In this document: positions 14,036 to 26,290 of the stretch, in pieces
Numbering within the stretch: position 1 is the first letter of the stretch
Layout: each line of letters begins with the position of its first letter
Origin: Anaeramoeba flamelloides
Taxonomy: Eukaryota > Metamonada > Anaeramoebidae
DNA: 64,000 nt
NCBI GenBank assembly: GCA_027625915.1
Contig: JANTQA010000029.1
Span: 4,836,001 to 4,900,000, forward strand
Direction of reading: 5' to 3'
Notes under the pieces: generated by a model
The model's database searches: none
Told to the model about the DNA's origin: nothing
What the model saw: the letters and a program-made list of their open reading frames with translations, nothing else
Position numbers and translations under genes: made by a program

Positions 14036-17000
14036 ATGGATATTGTTGAATTTTTAAAAGAAAACGAAATAAAAAAAAATAATACAAGAAACAGAATAAC
14101 AAAAGGGAGGTTATCACTTGTAACAAAAAAAAATGTTACAAAAAAAAAACATAAAAAACTCTCAAACCCAAAGAATTTCAAGAAAAAACAACAACCCACT
14201 TGGATGAAAACACAAAAAACGGATAGACACAAAGCAAAACCTACCGATCAAAACGGATCAAAATTAAAACAAACAAATCAAAAAAAAAGAAAGGAAATAG
14301 AAAAAGGAAAAGAAAAAGAAAAACAAAAAGAAAAAGAAAAATTACAGGGGCTAAAGCAAAAGCAAAAACGAAGAGAAAAAATTCTACACAGCAAAAAATC
14401 TGACAAGGAAATGGTTTTTTCAAATTTCAAGAACAAGAACCAGAAAATTCAAAACCCACAAGATCTCCTTAATTTACACCCAAAAATAAAAAAGATAAAA
14501 AACAACGAAACGACAAACACAATTCAAAGAGCCAAGAATTCAAAAGACAGAAACAAAAAAGAGAATCTTTTATTGAGTGACTATTCAGTACTCTCATTTA
14601 ATAACAGATCCGAGGAAAATAATAAAAAAAATTTCAAAAAGAAATCATTAGGCAAAATTGCGCTTGTAAAAAGAAACGAAAAAAAAGCTAACAAAAATAA
14701 AAAGAACAATTCACAAGCAATACCAAGCCTCAAGAAACCAATTTATAACAATTCAAAGCTATCGAGTAATAAATTATTCTTTAACAAAAAACAAACAAAC
14801 AATAACAAGGTCATTGTGAAAAAAAAGGGGTTAATTAATCACACTTCAGCATTTAGTGCTGGAATTGGACAACCTTTTCTAAATCACGAAGAAATTATTG
14901 AAACTGATTTTTCATCAGATAAGAATGAAGATATATCAGAAGATGAAATTGAAAAAGAAAAACGAAAAGTAAAGAACAAAGACAATAATGATCCAAAAAA
15001 GAGAAAAATTGATAGTCTGTCCAAAACACATTCCTTTTTAGAAATAGTATCACCACTATTAAAAAAAAATCTTCGACAAATAAAAAACACCCCAGATATG
15101 TCAAACAATATTATACCACCACCATTAGTTTTCAAAAGGAATAACTCTAAGCAAAAAGTTCAACCGAATCAAAGCCAAAATCAAATAAAAAAAAAATTTT
15201 TTAAAATCAAAAATAATTACAACACCATTGATGAAGATGTTAATGATGATAGACAGAAAAACGAAATACTTTTTAAAGAAGAAAACAAAAACAACAACAG
15301 CAACTTTAACGCGGCAAGAAAAATCAAGACCAAAAACGACAGGAAAAGTAAAAGTAAAAGCAAAAGCAAAAATTTGAACAAAATCACAAGCAACAACCCA
15401 AATAATTTCAATTTATTAAAAAAAAACCCACCAAATAATTTACAACGAATCCCTTTAAGGACTTCCGAAAGTGATCCCAATAGGCAATTAGTCCCTTTAA
15501 TTTTTACAAATTCTAGTAAAAAAACATCACGCGAAATGAAAAGAGTTGATAAGGTGATTTATTCCTATCCAACAAAATATGATAATGAATCGCCAAATCA
15601 AGGAAACCCCCCAGCGTTAAATGTAAACCAAAAAAATTTAATAACCAGATTCTTTAAAAACAACTCCTTGAATTATAATAAAACTAAAATTAATGATGCA
15701 ACTTTATGGACAGAAAAATATAGACCAAAGCATTCTTCAAAAATTGTTGGCAATTTCAAAATCCGCAACCAGTTAAAGAATTGGATTCAATGTTATCCAA
15801 ACCACTCAAAAAAGGCTGTTCTACTTTCAGGTAATTATTTTATAATTTTAATATTTAAATTTATATATGCTTAATTTCAAAAATAGGGGAAGATTTTTCA
15901 TCAGAAAAAAATTAGTTTTTTTTTTTTTTTTGTGAATAATAACGTATTTTACTAAAGTGTTTAGAGATAATAACCAATATTGATTAATAAATAAAAATAT
16001 AGTTTAATCATTTTATTTTTTGAAAGATAAAAGTGAAAAAAGCAAAAAATAATACATTCTTGTGTCTTTTTAAGGCACAAAAAAATCCCATTAAGGCACA
16101 AAATCAAAGTGGTCAAAATAAGGCACGATTTTTCTGTGTAAATTTCCAAGATTACTCATAATGTAATATTCTATATATATATATATATATATATTGAAGA
16201 AAACACTCAAACTAACTCTGTAATTATTCGGTGAAATTATATCTTGAAATTGGGAAAGTGCCTTAAATCAAAAATTTGTGCCTTAAAGTGAACAAAATTT
16301 TGTGCCTTATATGTTGATTTTTCATGTGCCTTAAAATGACACAGGACTGTAATCAAAAAGTTTGCCACTAATTTTGAAATTTGGCTTATTGGTTTATTTA
16401 TAAAGCTATTTTAAAAAAGTGAGTAAATTTTTTTTTTTAAAATTAAGAAATCATTTTTTAAAATTGTGAAATGTGAAACATTTTTTAATTAAGGAAGTAG
16501 GTCAACCACAACAGACATCAAGATTCGAGTATGTTGCCCTTCATTGAAAATTATATAGGTACTCTTTAGTTCAAATACTTTCAAAATTTTGAAATTAAAA
16601 AAAAAAAATTAAAATTTTAGATACAACTAATCTTTATTTTTAAAAGTTCAAGAAAGGAAAAATTAAAAAAATAAAATATTCAAATAAAAAGTAATTTTGA
16701 GAATTTTCTTTCTTTATTGGTGTCATAAAAAACTTAGCAAAAACAAAAAAAAATTAAAAAAAACAAATTTTTAATTTCTCAAAACTCCCACCACCCTGTT
16801 TTAAATTTCATAAATAACAATATTTTACCAAAATTCAATCTTCAAAGAATTAATGTAAACATCTGAAAAACTGGAATGGGAGTTTGATCAATCAAAAACT
16901 CATAAATTCACATTTTTTTTTTAAAAAGTTCAGTGTTTTCATGAAGATTAAAAATCAATAGTACCCATCCGTACAACAAACTAATTTTCCATTGATCCCT

Positions 17001-20000
17001 AAAGTTGAAAATTTTTAGAAAAAAAATTCACCATAAACTTACCCCCTTGAATCCTTTTTTTATTTTCACTTTTCAAAGAGTGAGAAATCGAATAAAAAGG
17101 TGTAATTTTCATTTAATTCCCCACTTTTTAAAAACTTTTAATTTTTTTCAAAAGTTTTTAGAAAAAACAAACTCACAACTTTTTAAAATAGCCGTATATC
17201 AAAAAATATATTTAAACTATGTTCAATTATAAGGTAAATAGATAATTTCAACTCAACAAATAAAATCACATTAAACCTTAATCACATAAACTCCTTTCCA
17301 ATAATTACAACCTATTTTAAAATTCAAAAAAAACTTTTTTAAAAAAATTTATTGCTTTAAACATGCTTTTTAAAAAAAGAAAATATTTCGATTTGAATAT
17401 ACTTATCTCTTTTAATACGATAATAATTATTTTTTTTCAAAAAAAATTAAATACAAAAAAAAATATAGTTTAAAAATTTTGGAATAACATTTCTCAAATT
17501 ATTTATATGAGAAAATTATTGGAAAATACATTACTATTATAAAAAGCACAAAACCCGATTTATTATTCATATTATTATTATACTCAATAGGGATAATCAT
17601 TAATATGTGGATTTTCATTACATAACGATAAATTAACTTTTTACTAATATTTAGATTATCACAATTTTTTGTTTTTTTTGTCGATAATAATTCCTAAAAA
17701 TGAAAAAGTACATATTTTTTTCTCATCAAGATTTTTTAATTACTTCGTTTAAACTTATTACAAATGATTGTTTGGCAAAAGACTTTTTGGGTTTAAACAC
17801 TATAGACTTAAGGATCTAGTTATTTACAGTGTATTTGCTCCATACCCAAGGAGTGATTTGACACCAAAAAGGATATTGTGAAATTGACCTTCTTTTGATT
17901 GAAAAGAAATTCAATTAAAAAAAAAAGTATTAAAAGTTCATAGGATCTATTGGAAAAAATTCAAATAACATAAAAAAAAAATTCATTGGTTCATCATTTG
18001 ACAAAAAATTCAACGAAGAAAAATAAGTTTTTAAGAGAATTCTCAATTTCTAAAAATCAAAATTTAAAAAAAAAAATTCATCTTTTCTCATTTTCTATTT
18101 TCAAATGGTTAAATTTCTTTAATTACAAACAAATTGCTTTCTAAAAGTACACAATCGATTTAATTCGATTTAATCTTATTTGTGGTTATTTTGTACCCCT
18201 TTAAATTTGAACAGAGTTAGGATTTTGTGACATTCTTGAGATAAAAAATAAATGATCCGAGAAAATGAAAAAAAAAAATCACCAAGATCTCAAAAAGTAC
18301 CAAAGATCAACACTTCAAAACTAATACATTTGATTATATATTCTAACCATTCGAATTGGGAACCAAGTCTACGCTCTTTTTTGCACTTTTTTCTAAAAAT
18401 ATATTAGTTTTTCATTGTTGATTATTAGATCGATCATACTTCAGTAGGCTGATTGGTTTTTAATCGGAATGAGGTATTCTTAAAAATTATAAAATTTTTT
18501 TAATCCATTTCAGAAAATTATTTTTCACAGTAATTACTCGACCCTTAAGCTATTATCCTCACCCTATATTCGTCTATAATTAAAGTATGTTGTAATTGGG
18601 TGTAAATGATATTAGTGCTGCATGACTCAAATAGTTTCTGTGACTCTAAAAAATGTATGATAAAAATTATTGCACAATAAATTATTACATTTTTTACTCA
18701 ATATCACTATTAAAAATTTTCATTTTAGAAATTAGTTTTTTAATTCCTTTTCCAAATCTAAAAATAGAAACTCAAAATAAGAGTATTCTAGTGGTTAATA
18801 ATTCATCTTTAGAACTATCCAAAAGTAACTATTTTTTTAATTTTTTAATTTCAAAGATTAACCCAATAATCAAAAACTCATAAACCCAAAGAATAAATAG
18901 TTTTTTTTGTTTCCTTTTTATAAATCTAATTTTAACAGATCTATATATTTCCAAGATTTCATAAATAATTTGTCAAAAGAATGTATCTGTGTTAATTATT
19001 GAAATTTTTTAGCAATTAATCTACATTTTTTCGTTATTAATCTACATTTTGACAACAAATTTAAGAAAGATATTTTGCAACTTTGGAGTCTGAAAATTGA
19101 TAGTTCAACTTTTAAATTTATTGCGAAATGCAGATTTTTTTCTGAAATTCTTGGTTTTTTTACTAATACAAAGATCAGGTTTAATTGAGAAAATCAAAAA
19201 TAGTACTACTTGACTAATCGATTTTTTAGAGACATTTGAACACTGGTAGCACTAATGTGACTAAAACCAATAACAACTTACTTTAATCTTATACTTCTCC
19301 TTGGTAGACGCTCATCCCTTAAATAACTATAATTTTTTTTTTTTTGAAAGTTTTAATTTTTTTTGCTAAACCCCATTCCAAAAATTTGGACACGCCCAAA
19401 ACCAAAAATAGGCAAAATAAAACCCAATTTATTGTATTTTTCCAAACCTAATACAAAACCACATTTAAGTTACAGGGTATTAATGTTTTAATAAGCAATC
19501 ATTTTATTCAAAATAAAAGAAAAAAATATAAAACTCAAAAATAAAAATCCGTGTGTCCAAAATAATGAAACGAGCGGAACAAAAAATGTATTGGTAAATT
19601 TGTTGAAATTTCACCAACAATTGTTGATCGATCAAATGATAAGATATCATCTACCAATTGTATGTGATTTTTCAATTTAACAAACTCAACACTAGTCTTC
19701 TATCAACCATTGAAAAAATTTCCCGATCTAACGAAACAGATTACGTAACTGGAAAAAAGGAATTGAAAACAAATCAAAAAAGACAAAAAATGAAAATAGT
19801 TTGTAAAATCAAAATTCTATCCAAATTCAATTTAAAGTGTAGTATTGTTATTCTTTCAACTGTTTAAGCTGTGTCCAAATTTTTGGAATATAGTTTAGTT
19901 TACAAATATGTTTTCATAAAAAATTGTTAAATTTATGAAAACTTGATTAATTAGTGAAAAAAATCCAAAATTTTGAATCAAACACAGCTTTTTCAAAATC

Positions 20001-22736
20001 AACTCCACCCCCAATAATCTTAATTTTACTCCCCCTAAAAAAAAAAAAAAAAAAAAAAATCAAATTAATGAATTTCTCTATTAATTAAAATATCAACAAT
20101 CCTCATTTTTGATTTACTATTAATATTTATAAAAATGTTTTTTTTTTTTTCAAAAATAAAACACTCAAAAAAAAATTAATTAATTTTAATTAGGTCAACC
20201 GGGGATTGGTAAAACAACGATGGCGATCATAATTTCGAAAGAATTAGGATACATGCCGATCGAAATGAATGCAAGTGATGTGCGTAGCGAAAAAATTTTA
20301 AGAAATAAAATCGAGGAAATAACACAGTCAAAAAATATATTTACATATTTTACAACATTCCGAATTTATAAGAATAAAAAAAATATTTTAATAATGGATG
20401 AAGTAGATGGTATGAGTGGTGGTGATTATGGAGGAATGTCAAAATTAAATAAGATCATTAACCAATCTAAAATTCCAATAATTTGCATTTGTAATGATCG
20501 GAATTTAGATAAAGTAAGAACATTGTCAAAAAATTGTTTAGATTTAAGATTTAAAGAAATCCATTTCAACGAAGGTAGTATGATTCTATCAAACATATGC
20601 CAAAAGGAAGGCTTTAATAATATCCCAGAAAATATTTTAAAAAATTTAATTCAGCAATGCAATGGCGATCTTCGACGATCAATCAATATGCTCCAAACTT
20701 TATGTATTTCATCAAAAGATTTCAAAATAAATTCCATAAATAATAGCAATAATTTAAATAATAATTATAATCATAATAACAATAATTATAATAATAATGG
20801 TCATAATCATAATAACATCAACAATAATAATACAATGACTAATAAATCATCAATTGAATTTTTAAAAAGGGAACAGATGGTTAACGAAATTAAAAAAATT
20901 GAATCCTTTCATCAAAACACAAATTTATTTGAAGTCACTAGGTTATTTTTTCAAAGTTTCTATCCAAAAACCTTTCATTTAATTACAATTAAAAATAAAA
21001 CTGAAAATTTCTTTCGGCATTATAACATAATACCATATTTCATTTTTGAAAATTACCCCAGAAGTTTACCAAAGATCAATAATCAAAATTATCAGAATCA
21101 TCAATATTTTAATAATTATAAAAACTCTATCTGTTCGATTTCTTTAGGCGATCTAATTTTTCAAAAGATCATGTCCAAACAAAAATGGAATTTATTGGAA
21201 ATTTATGGTATTTTATCGTGTATAAAACCCGGAATGAGTCTAAATAATGGATTTGGTAATAATAAAATAGCATTTCCAATGATTTTAGGTAATATGAATA
21301 AAACTAATCGAAGAAAAAGAGAATTGGATCAAATTCAAGAAAAAATTCAAAAAATTACAAAAACAAATAAAAAGGATTTTGTTTTGGATTATTTGCCAAT
21401 TATAAAAAAAAAAATAGCAAAGCCATTAATTATTAATAGGAATCAAGATATTATTAATCAAGAAAATAAAGGTAAAAGAATAAATAAAATAATAAAAATT
21501 CTGCATTTTTATGATTTAAACCGCCAGGATTGGGACATCTTGATAGAATTATCAAATATTATAGATTGCTCCCTAACATGCAACCGAAATATTAAAATCA
21601 AACCCTCATTAAATCTCAAGAATATCAATAGCCAAATTAAAAGGGACTTTACGAGAAAAATTAATTCCATTACCGTGGATCCAAATAAATTACCCAAGAA
21701 AAAAATACAAAAAATAAAAAAAAATACGATGAATAAATCTAAAAAATTACCCCGTAAGTCAAGAAAGTCAAATAAAAAAACCAAGCCAAAACCGAAAAAG
21801 CAATTGCAAAAAAAATCGAATTTTAATAAAAATGATTTTAATACTTTACTAAGTGGTGAATTTCCGAGAAAAAGAAAAAACATTGAAAAAGTAAATAATA
21901 AAACAAATTTAGATCCAAATTTATCATCGTCGGTACCATCAAAAAAAAAATCTTTAATGTCAACATTAAAATCAATTACCATCAAAAAAAACGATGAACT
22001 AAATCCCAATAAATCGAAAAAACCACTTACACTTGACCATTGGTTTAAAAAAAAAACAGATATGAAAAATGAGAATAACGAAAATAAAATACCAAAAAAG
22101 AATATTAAAAGTAAAAAAATTATTAATCTAGTTAAAAAACCAAAAAAAAAGATCGAAAAAAAAAAAATTAAACAAACAAAAAAAAAAACTCGGAAAAATC
22201 GATTAGATAATATAAAGAAAACAGATGAAAATGAAAATGGAAATGAAAATGAAAATGAAAATGAAAACAAGAAAGGAAAGGAAAAGAGAGATGAAAAAGA
22301 AAAAGGGAAAGAAAAGGAAAAAGGAAGAGATGGAAAAGAAAAACCAGAAAAAAATGAAAATGAAAAAGAAAAAGAAAGAGAAAAAAATGGAAATGAAAAT
22401 GGAAATGAAAATGGAAAAGAAAAGGAAAAAGGAAGAGATGGTAAAGAAAAACCAGAAGAAAAAGAAAAAGAAAAAGAAAAAGAAAGAGAAAAGGAAAAGA
22501 AAAAAGAAAGAGAAAGGGAAAAAGAAAAAGAAAAAAGAAAAAGGAAAAGGAAAAAAGAGAAGAGAAAGAGAGAGAGAAAGAGAAGAAAGAAAGAAAAGAG
22601 AAGAAAAGAGAAAAGAAAGGAAAAAAGAAGAGAGAAAAAGAGAGAGAAAAGAAAGAGAAGGAAAGAGAAACATAAAGAAAAGAAAAAAAAAAAAAGTCAT
22701 AAAAAAAAGAAAAAATCTAAAAAAAAAAAGGATTAA
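14036..22736 (+). CDS. RFC1: Replication factor C large subunit (RFC1)
   Basis: Exons 14036-15830 and 20194-22736 encode 1445 residues. RFC1 is the large AAA+ subunit of the clamp loader that opens PCNA and loads it on primer-template DNA. The start MDIVEFL resembles the PCNA-binding MDIxxFF start of known RFC1, which supports this ATG. Residues about 10-560 are Lys/Asn-rich and disordered. The RFC core starts at LWTEKYRP (near 15709). Walker A is GQPGIGKTT (599-607), Walker B LIMDEVD (D667, E668), the sensor-1 block IICICNDRN (N699) and sensor 2 GDLRR (R759). A family-typical C-terminal helical domain follows (FRHYNIIPYFIFENY; NRRKREL; FYDLNRQDWDILIELS). The tail (about 1170-1445) is almost pure Lys/Glu/Arg. 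No BRCT domain is visible, although many RFC1 proteins have one before the core. The intron breaks codon 599, inside Walker A. Confidence 0.95.
16055..16349. mobile_element. MITE with CAG-like ends in the RFC1 intron
   Basis: Left arm CATTCTTGTGTC then TTTAAGGCAC; right arm, reverse-complemented, CAGTCCTGTGTC then TTTAAGGCAC. Each arm carries several AAGGCAC units, and TA lies outside both ends (16053-16054 and 16350-16351). A (TA)n run near 16170-16194 separates the arms. It is non-coding and shares terminal motifs with the 24090 and 41995 elements. Confidence 0.7.
17800..18552 (+). repeat. Dispersed repeat E, copy 1 (about 750 bp)
   Basis: It aligns along its length with 43832-44612. Shared blocks include GATATTGTGAAATTGACCTT, CTTCTTTTGATTG, TTGCTTTCTAAAAGTA, TTAGGATTTTGTGACATTCTT and TTTTTCATTGTTG. 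No terminal repeats or long ORF were found, so its class is unknown. Confidence 0.6.
19082..19322 (+). repeat. Dispersed repeat H, copy 2
   Basis: Matches 13588-13812 in block order, and 32545-32665 in reverse orientation through CTTGACTAATCGATTTTTTA and GAGACATTTGAAC. Confidence 0.6.
19369..19895 (+). mobile_element. 527-bp mariner-like MITE, copy 1 (in RFC1 intron)
   Basis: The terminal inverted repeats share ATTCCAAAAATTTGGACAC; the outermost bases AACCCC and AACTAT differ between the arms. TA flanks both ends (19367-19368 and 19896-19897), as for Tc1/mariner. The copy at 50949-51475 has the same orientation and exactly the same length. The interior has no transposase, so it is non-autonomous. 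Confidence 0.85.
22200..22735 (+). repeat. Long purine-only-like tract within RFC1
   Basis: The last roughly 500 bases of the RFC1 reading frame are almost entirely A and G on the + strand, in irregular GAAAAR, GGAAAT and GAGARR units. It encodes the Lys/Glu/Arg tail. The complementary strand contains long F/S/L-rich ORFs that are only shadows. Confidence 0.85.
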
Positions 22737-24089
22737 TAATAATAATTATTCTTTTTTTATTTGAAACAATATAAAAAATTAAATTTTGTTAATATAATAG
22801 AAAATTGTAAAATAAATCAAAAATTCACAAACTAATTTTCTAAAAAAGCTTTGTTTTCTTTTATTTTTTATTTTTCAACAATATGAATTCCTAAATAGAA
22901 ACCAAGGGTTGTTTTTTTTTCATTTTTTTTTTGTATTATAATAATAAAAAACATTTTAATTCATTAGGAAGTGATTGGTTTGAAAAAAAAATATATTCTA
23001 TTTTCTACCTTTTGAAACAGATTTAAAAACATGAAAAAAAATATATATACTTTTGAATAAATTAAAAAATTGCAAAAAAAAATTAATAATCAATGTATTT
23101 TCTTTTTGGAGTTTTAGTTTTGTATTTATTAATATTTTTTAATTTTAATATTATTTAATAATTTTAAAAACAAAAAAAAAAAAAAAAATTATTTAAAATA
23201 TAAAAGTTTAAATAAAGAGAAATATCAATTGAAAATTTTATTATTGAGATTATTTTTTTAGTGCAAATTTTCGATCTGCTGAGATTACAACATTTTTTCC
23301 AAAAATAATTTTATAAAAAAAAAATTAAAAATGCATTCTTGGTTTTCTATGAAAAATTATTTTTATTTTTTTTGAAATTTTATCCAAGTTACACCTATTA
23401 AAATTAAATTTTCAATTTTCAAAAAAATGGAAAAAAATTACTGGATTTAAATTAATTTCTAATTCTGTTTTTATGACTGAAATAAGAATCAATTAGTATA
23501 TGTGCTTATTCGTTCGATAAATTATATTATGATACTTTTAGATTTATTAAAATTTATTTGTAATATTAGATTTAATTTTATAACAATTTCTGATTAAAAT
23601 TGAAGAAAAAATACAAATGAAAGATAATGAAAGAATAAAATATATATCTTTTATCTTGTACTACTCAATAAACAAATTAAAATTACAGATGGTAATATAA
23701 TTCTAATAAAGATCAATTTTTATTCACATTATTTCTTCCAAAAAACAATTTTCAAAAGTTTTTTTTAAAAATCTCATACATTTATTGAAAAAATTTTCTA
23801 ACATTTAAAATTCGGTAGGGCATCATTATTAATTGTTAATATTAGGAAAATATAAAACCAAACAATTGTTTATAACTAAAGAATTTTATAAAGAACTTTA
23901 TAAGAAACTTATATAAAGTTCTTGAACGTAGGGTTTCTATAGAATACTCTTTAATTGGATGAGAAATGAAAGTGGATCGACTTATTTTGAAAAATGTTAG
24001 AGTTTTATATGGTTTCCGGATGATGTGGATATTCACCTTTTTTTTATTTGTGTTTTTTGATTGATTGATTTTTGTTTTTAATTGGTATA

Positions 24090-24285
24090 CAGTCAATACC
24101 ACTTTTAAGAAACAAACTTTCAAAAAAATTTAAGGCACAAAAAAATTATCAGATTAAGCTTCAAAATTCAAATTCTAATAAAATAAAATGTAAAAAAAAA
24201 AAATGAAAAAAAATGTTCCATCATTTGAGATTTTTTTGTACTTAAATTTGGTTGAAAGTCTGTGTCTTAAAAGTGGAACTGTCTG
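24090..24285. mobile_element. CAG-ended MITE, 196 bp
   Basis: The left arm CAGTCAATACCACTTTTAAG and right arm CTTAAAAGTGGAACTGTCTG are inverted, with the match reaching about 38 bp (through ACTTTCAA). TA flanks at 24088-24089 and 24286-24287. No coding content. Confidence 0.75.
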
Positions 24286-25859
24286 TAATATAAACCTCAT
24301 TTCATAAATTGTGACTCACCTGAAATAATAAATTTAAAAAAAAAAATAAAAATAACTATATTCTTTAATATTCAAAAAGAAGTACTAAATTGATTAATAA
24401 TTTACTTTTAAATCATTCAAAATAAATAAAAACCTGATATATTCTAAAAATAAAAAATAATAATGTCAAAAACATAAAAGGTGATTCATATTTTTTGAAA
24501 TGAGCATTTCAGATTTTTTAAAATAGAATTTTTACGGAAAAAAAGTTAACAACGAGTTTTTTTACTAATAATTTAATTCATTTTTAAAGAATTACATAGT
24601 ATCAATTTTCTCAAAGTTTATTGGTCTTTTCAAAGATCTTTTTTTTTTTCGACAAGATCTTTTGAAAAAAAAAAAGAACAAAAAAAAAATATTCAAGAAA
24701 AACCACATTTCGAAAAAATAATAAATAAAAGAAAACAAAAGAAAAACAATTAATATTACTAATCAAAAAAAAAAAACAATTTAGAAAAGTAATCCTAAAA
24801 TTGTATAAAATTCGAAAAGGGATTCTTGATCTAAAATTGAAAGAAAATTTAGATAAGAATATAGTCTAAAAATCGCCAAAAAATTCCAAGAACATTATAA
24901 AGTCAATTAAAATGTTTTAAAAATAGAATTATCATTGAAGATTCAAATAGTTTATAGTTATAATTTTCAGAGTTTGATTCTTGAAAAAAAAAATTATTAA
25001 TCAAATACAAAAATAATTACTGAATATTAACATTTATAATTGATATCTGGGGTTATTTTCAGTTATTGTGTATTTTTTTCTATGATATAAATGTATAATA
25101 AAAAAAAATGCAAAATCAGATCTATCAAATATTCCTGAAAATACCTGAAAATTGCAAATATTCCAAATTTTTTGATCCACTAAAAATACTTTTTGAAAAC
25201 CTTTTAAGAAAGTATTGTGTCAAAATACTCAGTTTATAGGTAAAATTGGAATTTTATTTCAAAAAAAATTTTTTTTTTATAACTGAAAGTATATACATCA
25301 AAATAATTGTAAATTTGAGGGAATAGTATTCAATACATTTTCTCTGAAGGGAATTGGTATCTTGGATGCCTGATATTTATTTCTAAGCATTACTCAATGG
25401 TATTTACAAAGGAGAGAAAATAACTTTGTAATTACAATATCTAGTTGTATATCATTATTCATTATTGTAAGAAGACAATTTTGTAATCTTAAATCAAATT
25501 CCAAATAATCAGAATAATATCTAATTCTGCAGAAACTGACCCCCACCCTACTCAAGGTACCAAAGGTCAAAACTCATTAAACGTCCCAATCAAGAAAATA
25601 AAGCTGTAATCTAACCCCGCTGAGTCATACACAATCCTTACCAAACACATACACATATGCTTATCATAACACATTGTATATACCCAGAAATATACATTTA
25701 CTTACCTACCCTAACAATAACTTACCTACTCAAATATACTCAAAAGTTACCAAAAAAAAAAAAAAAAAAAAAACTTTTCAGATCATTAAGCTAGAATATC
25801 TTTAAAAAAAAAAATGTTTTAAAAATTATTATTTTATAATATAAACATTTATATTTTAA

Positions 25860-26290
25860 AATTCAGTTAAGACTCAAGATATATTTATTTTTCGTCAAAA
25901 AATATAATAAAAAAAAGGAAAAAAAAAAACAATAAAAAAAAAATTGGGTAATTTATTTTGTAATAAGCATTACATAAAAAATAGAAATCTTAAATAATTA
26001 ATAAACCCCATTTATGAATTCTCCTTCCATTTGAATAACTAAATCTAATCTCTTTTTCATATTTGAAACCAATTTTTTCATTAATTCATCTGTTACTTCT
26101 TTCCAATTTTCATTTTCATTTTCCATTTAAACAAAACATTCTCGAAAAAATAAATAAGAGAAAAAATGATTTATTTTCAAACTTTTCATTGTGTGGGTGG
26201 AAAACTTCAAAACGATACAAATACAATTCAAAATTCAAATGATACATGGGTCATTTAGTATGAAATTTAGTTTATATTTATCTCTGAACA
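25860..26290 (-). repeat. Duplicated segment, copy 1 (minus orientation)
   Basis: Read on the minus strand it matches 47110-47545 over more than 400 bp, for example AATGAAAAGTTTG, AATAAATCATTTTTTCTC, AATATGAAAAAGAGATT, ATTCAAATGGAAGGAGAAT and CAAAATAAAT. It includes the small ORF at 25998-26126. No terminal repeats were seen, so it could be a piece of a gene or of a larger element. Confidence 0.65.
25998..26126 (-). CDS. Small ORF, 42 codons, unknown
   Basis: Reads MENENENWKEVT at its start and MEGEFINGVY at its end, with an amphipathic helix-like middle (ELMKKLVSNMKKRLDLVIQ). A stop codon lies directly before the ATG. The duplicate at about 47279 is very similar in DNA but carries a one-base length change that breaks the frame. 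It may be a short gene, a last exon, or a chance ORF in a repeat. Codon choice looks more gene-like than most short ORFs here, but no family is recognised. Confidence 0.3.
   Translation of the reverse strand: MENENENWKEVTDELMKKLVSNMKKRLDLVIQMEGEFINGVY

Larger units (their letters stand above)
15831..20193 (+). other. RFC1 intron, 4363 nt, with several mobile-element copies
   Basis: The intron runs from CAG|GTAATT to AATTAG|GTCAACC and splits a glycine codon after its first base. Joining the two sides restores the Walker A motif. It contains a MITE at 16055-16349, repeat E at about 17800-18552, repeat H at 19082-19322 and the 527-bp element at 19369-19895. No extra exon is recognisable. Confidence 0.9.

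Noticed and set aside
13957-15480. Minus-strand ORFs at 13957-14232, 14241-14423, 14884-15135 and 15217-15480
   Set aside because: Shadows of RFC1 exon 1.
21509-22700. Long hydrophobic minus-strand ORFs that look like membrane proteins
   Set aside because: They are the complement of the Lys/Glu-rich RFC1 coding strand. Phe, Ser and Leu runs are what reversed AAA/GAA codons give.
22225-22764. Plus-strand KE/MK-rich ORF of 179 codons
   Set aside because: An alternative frame of the purine tract at the end of RFC1.
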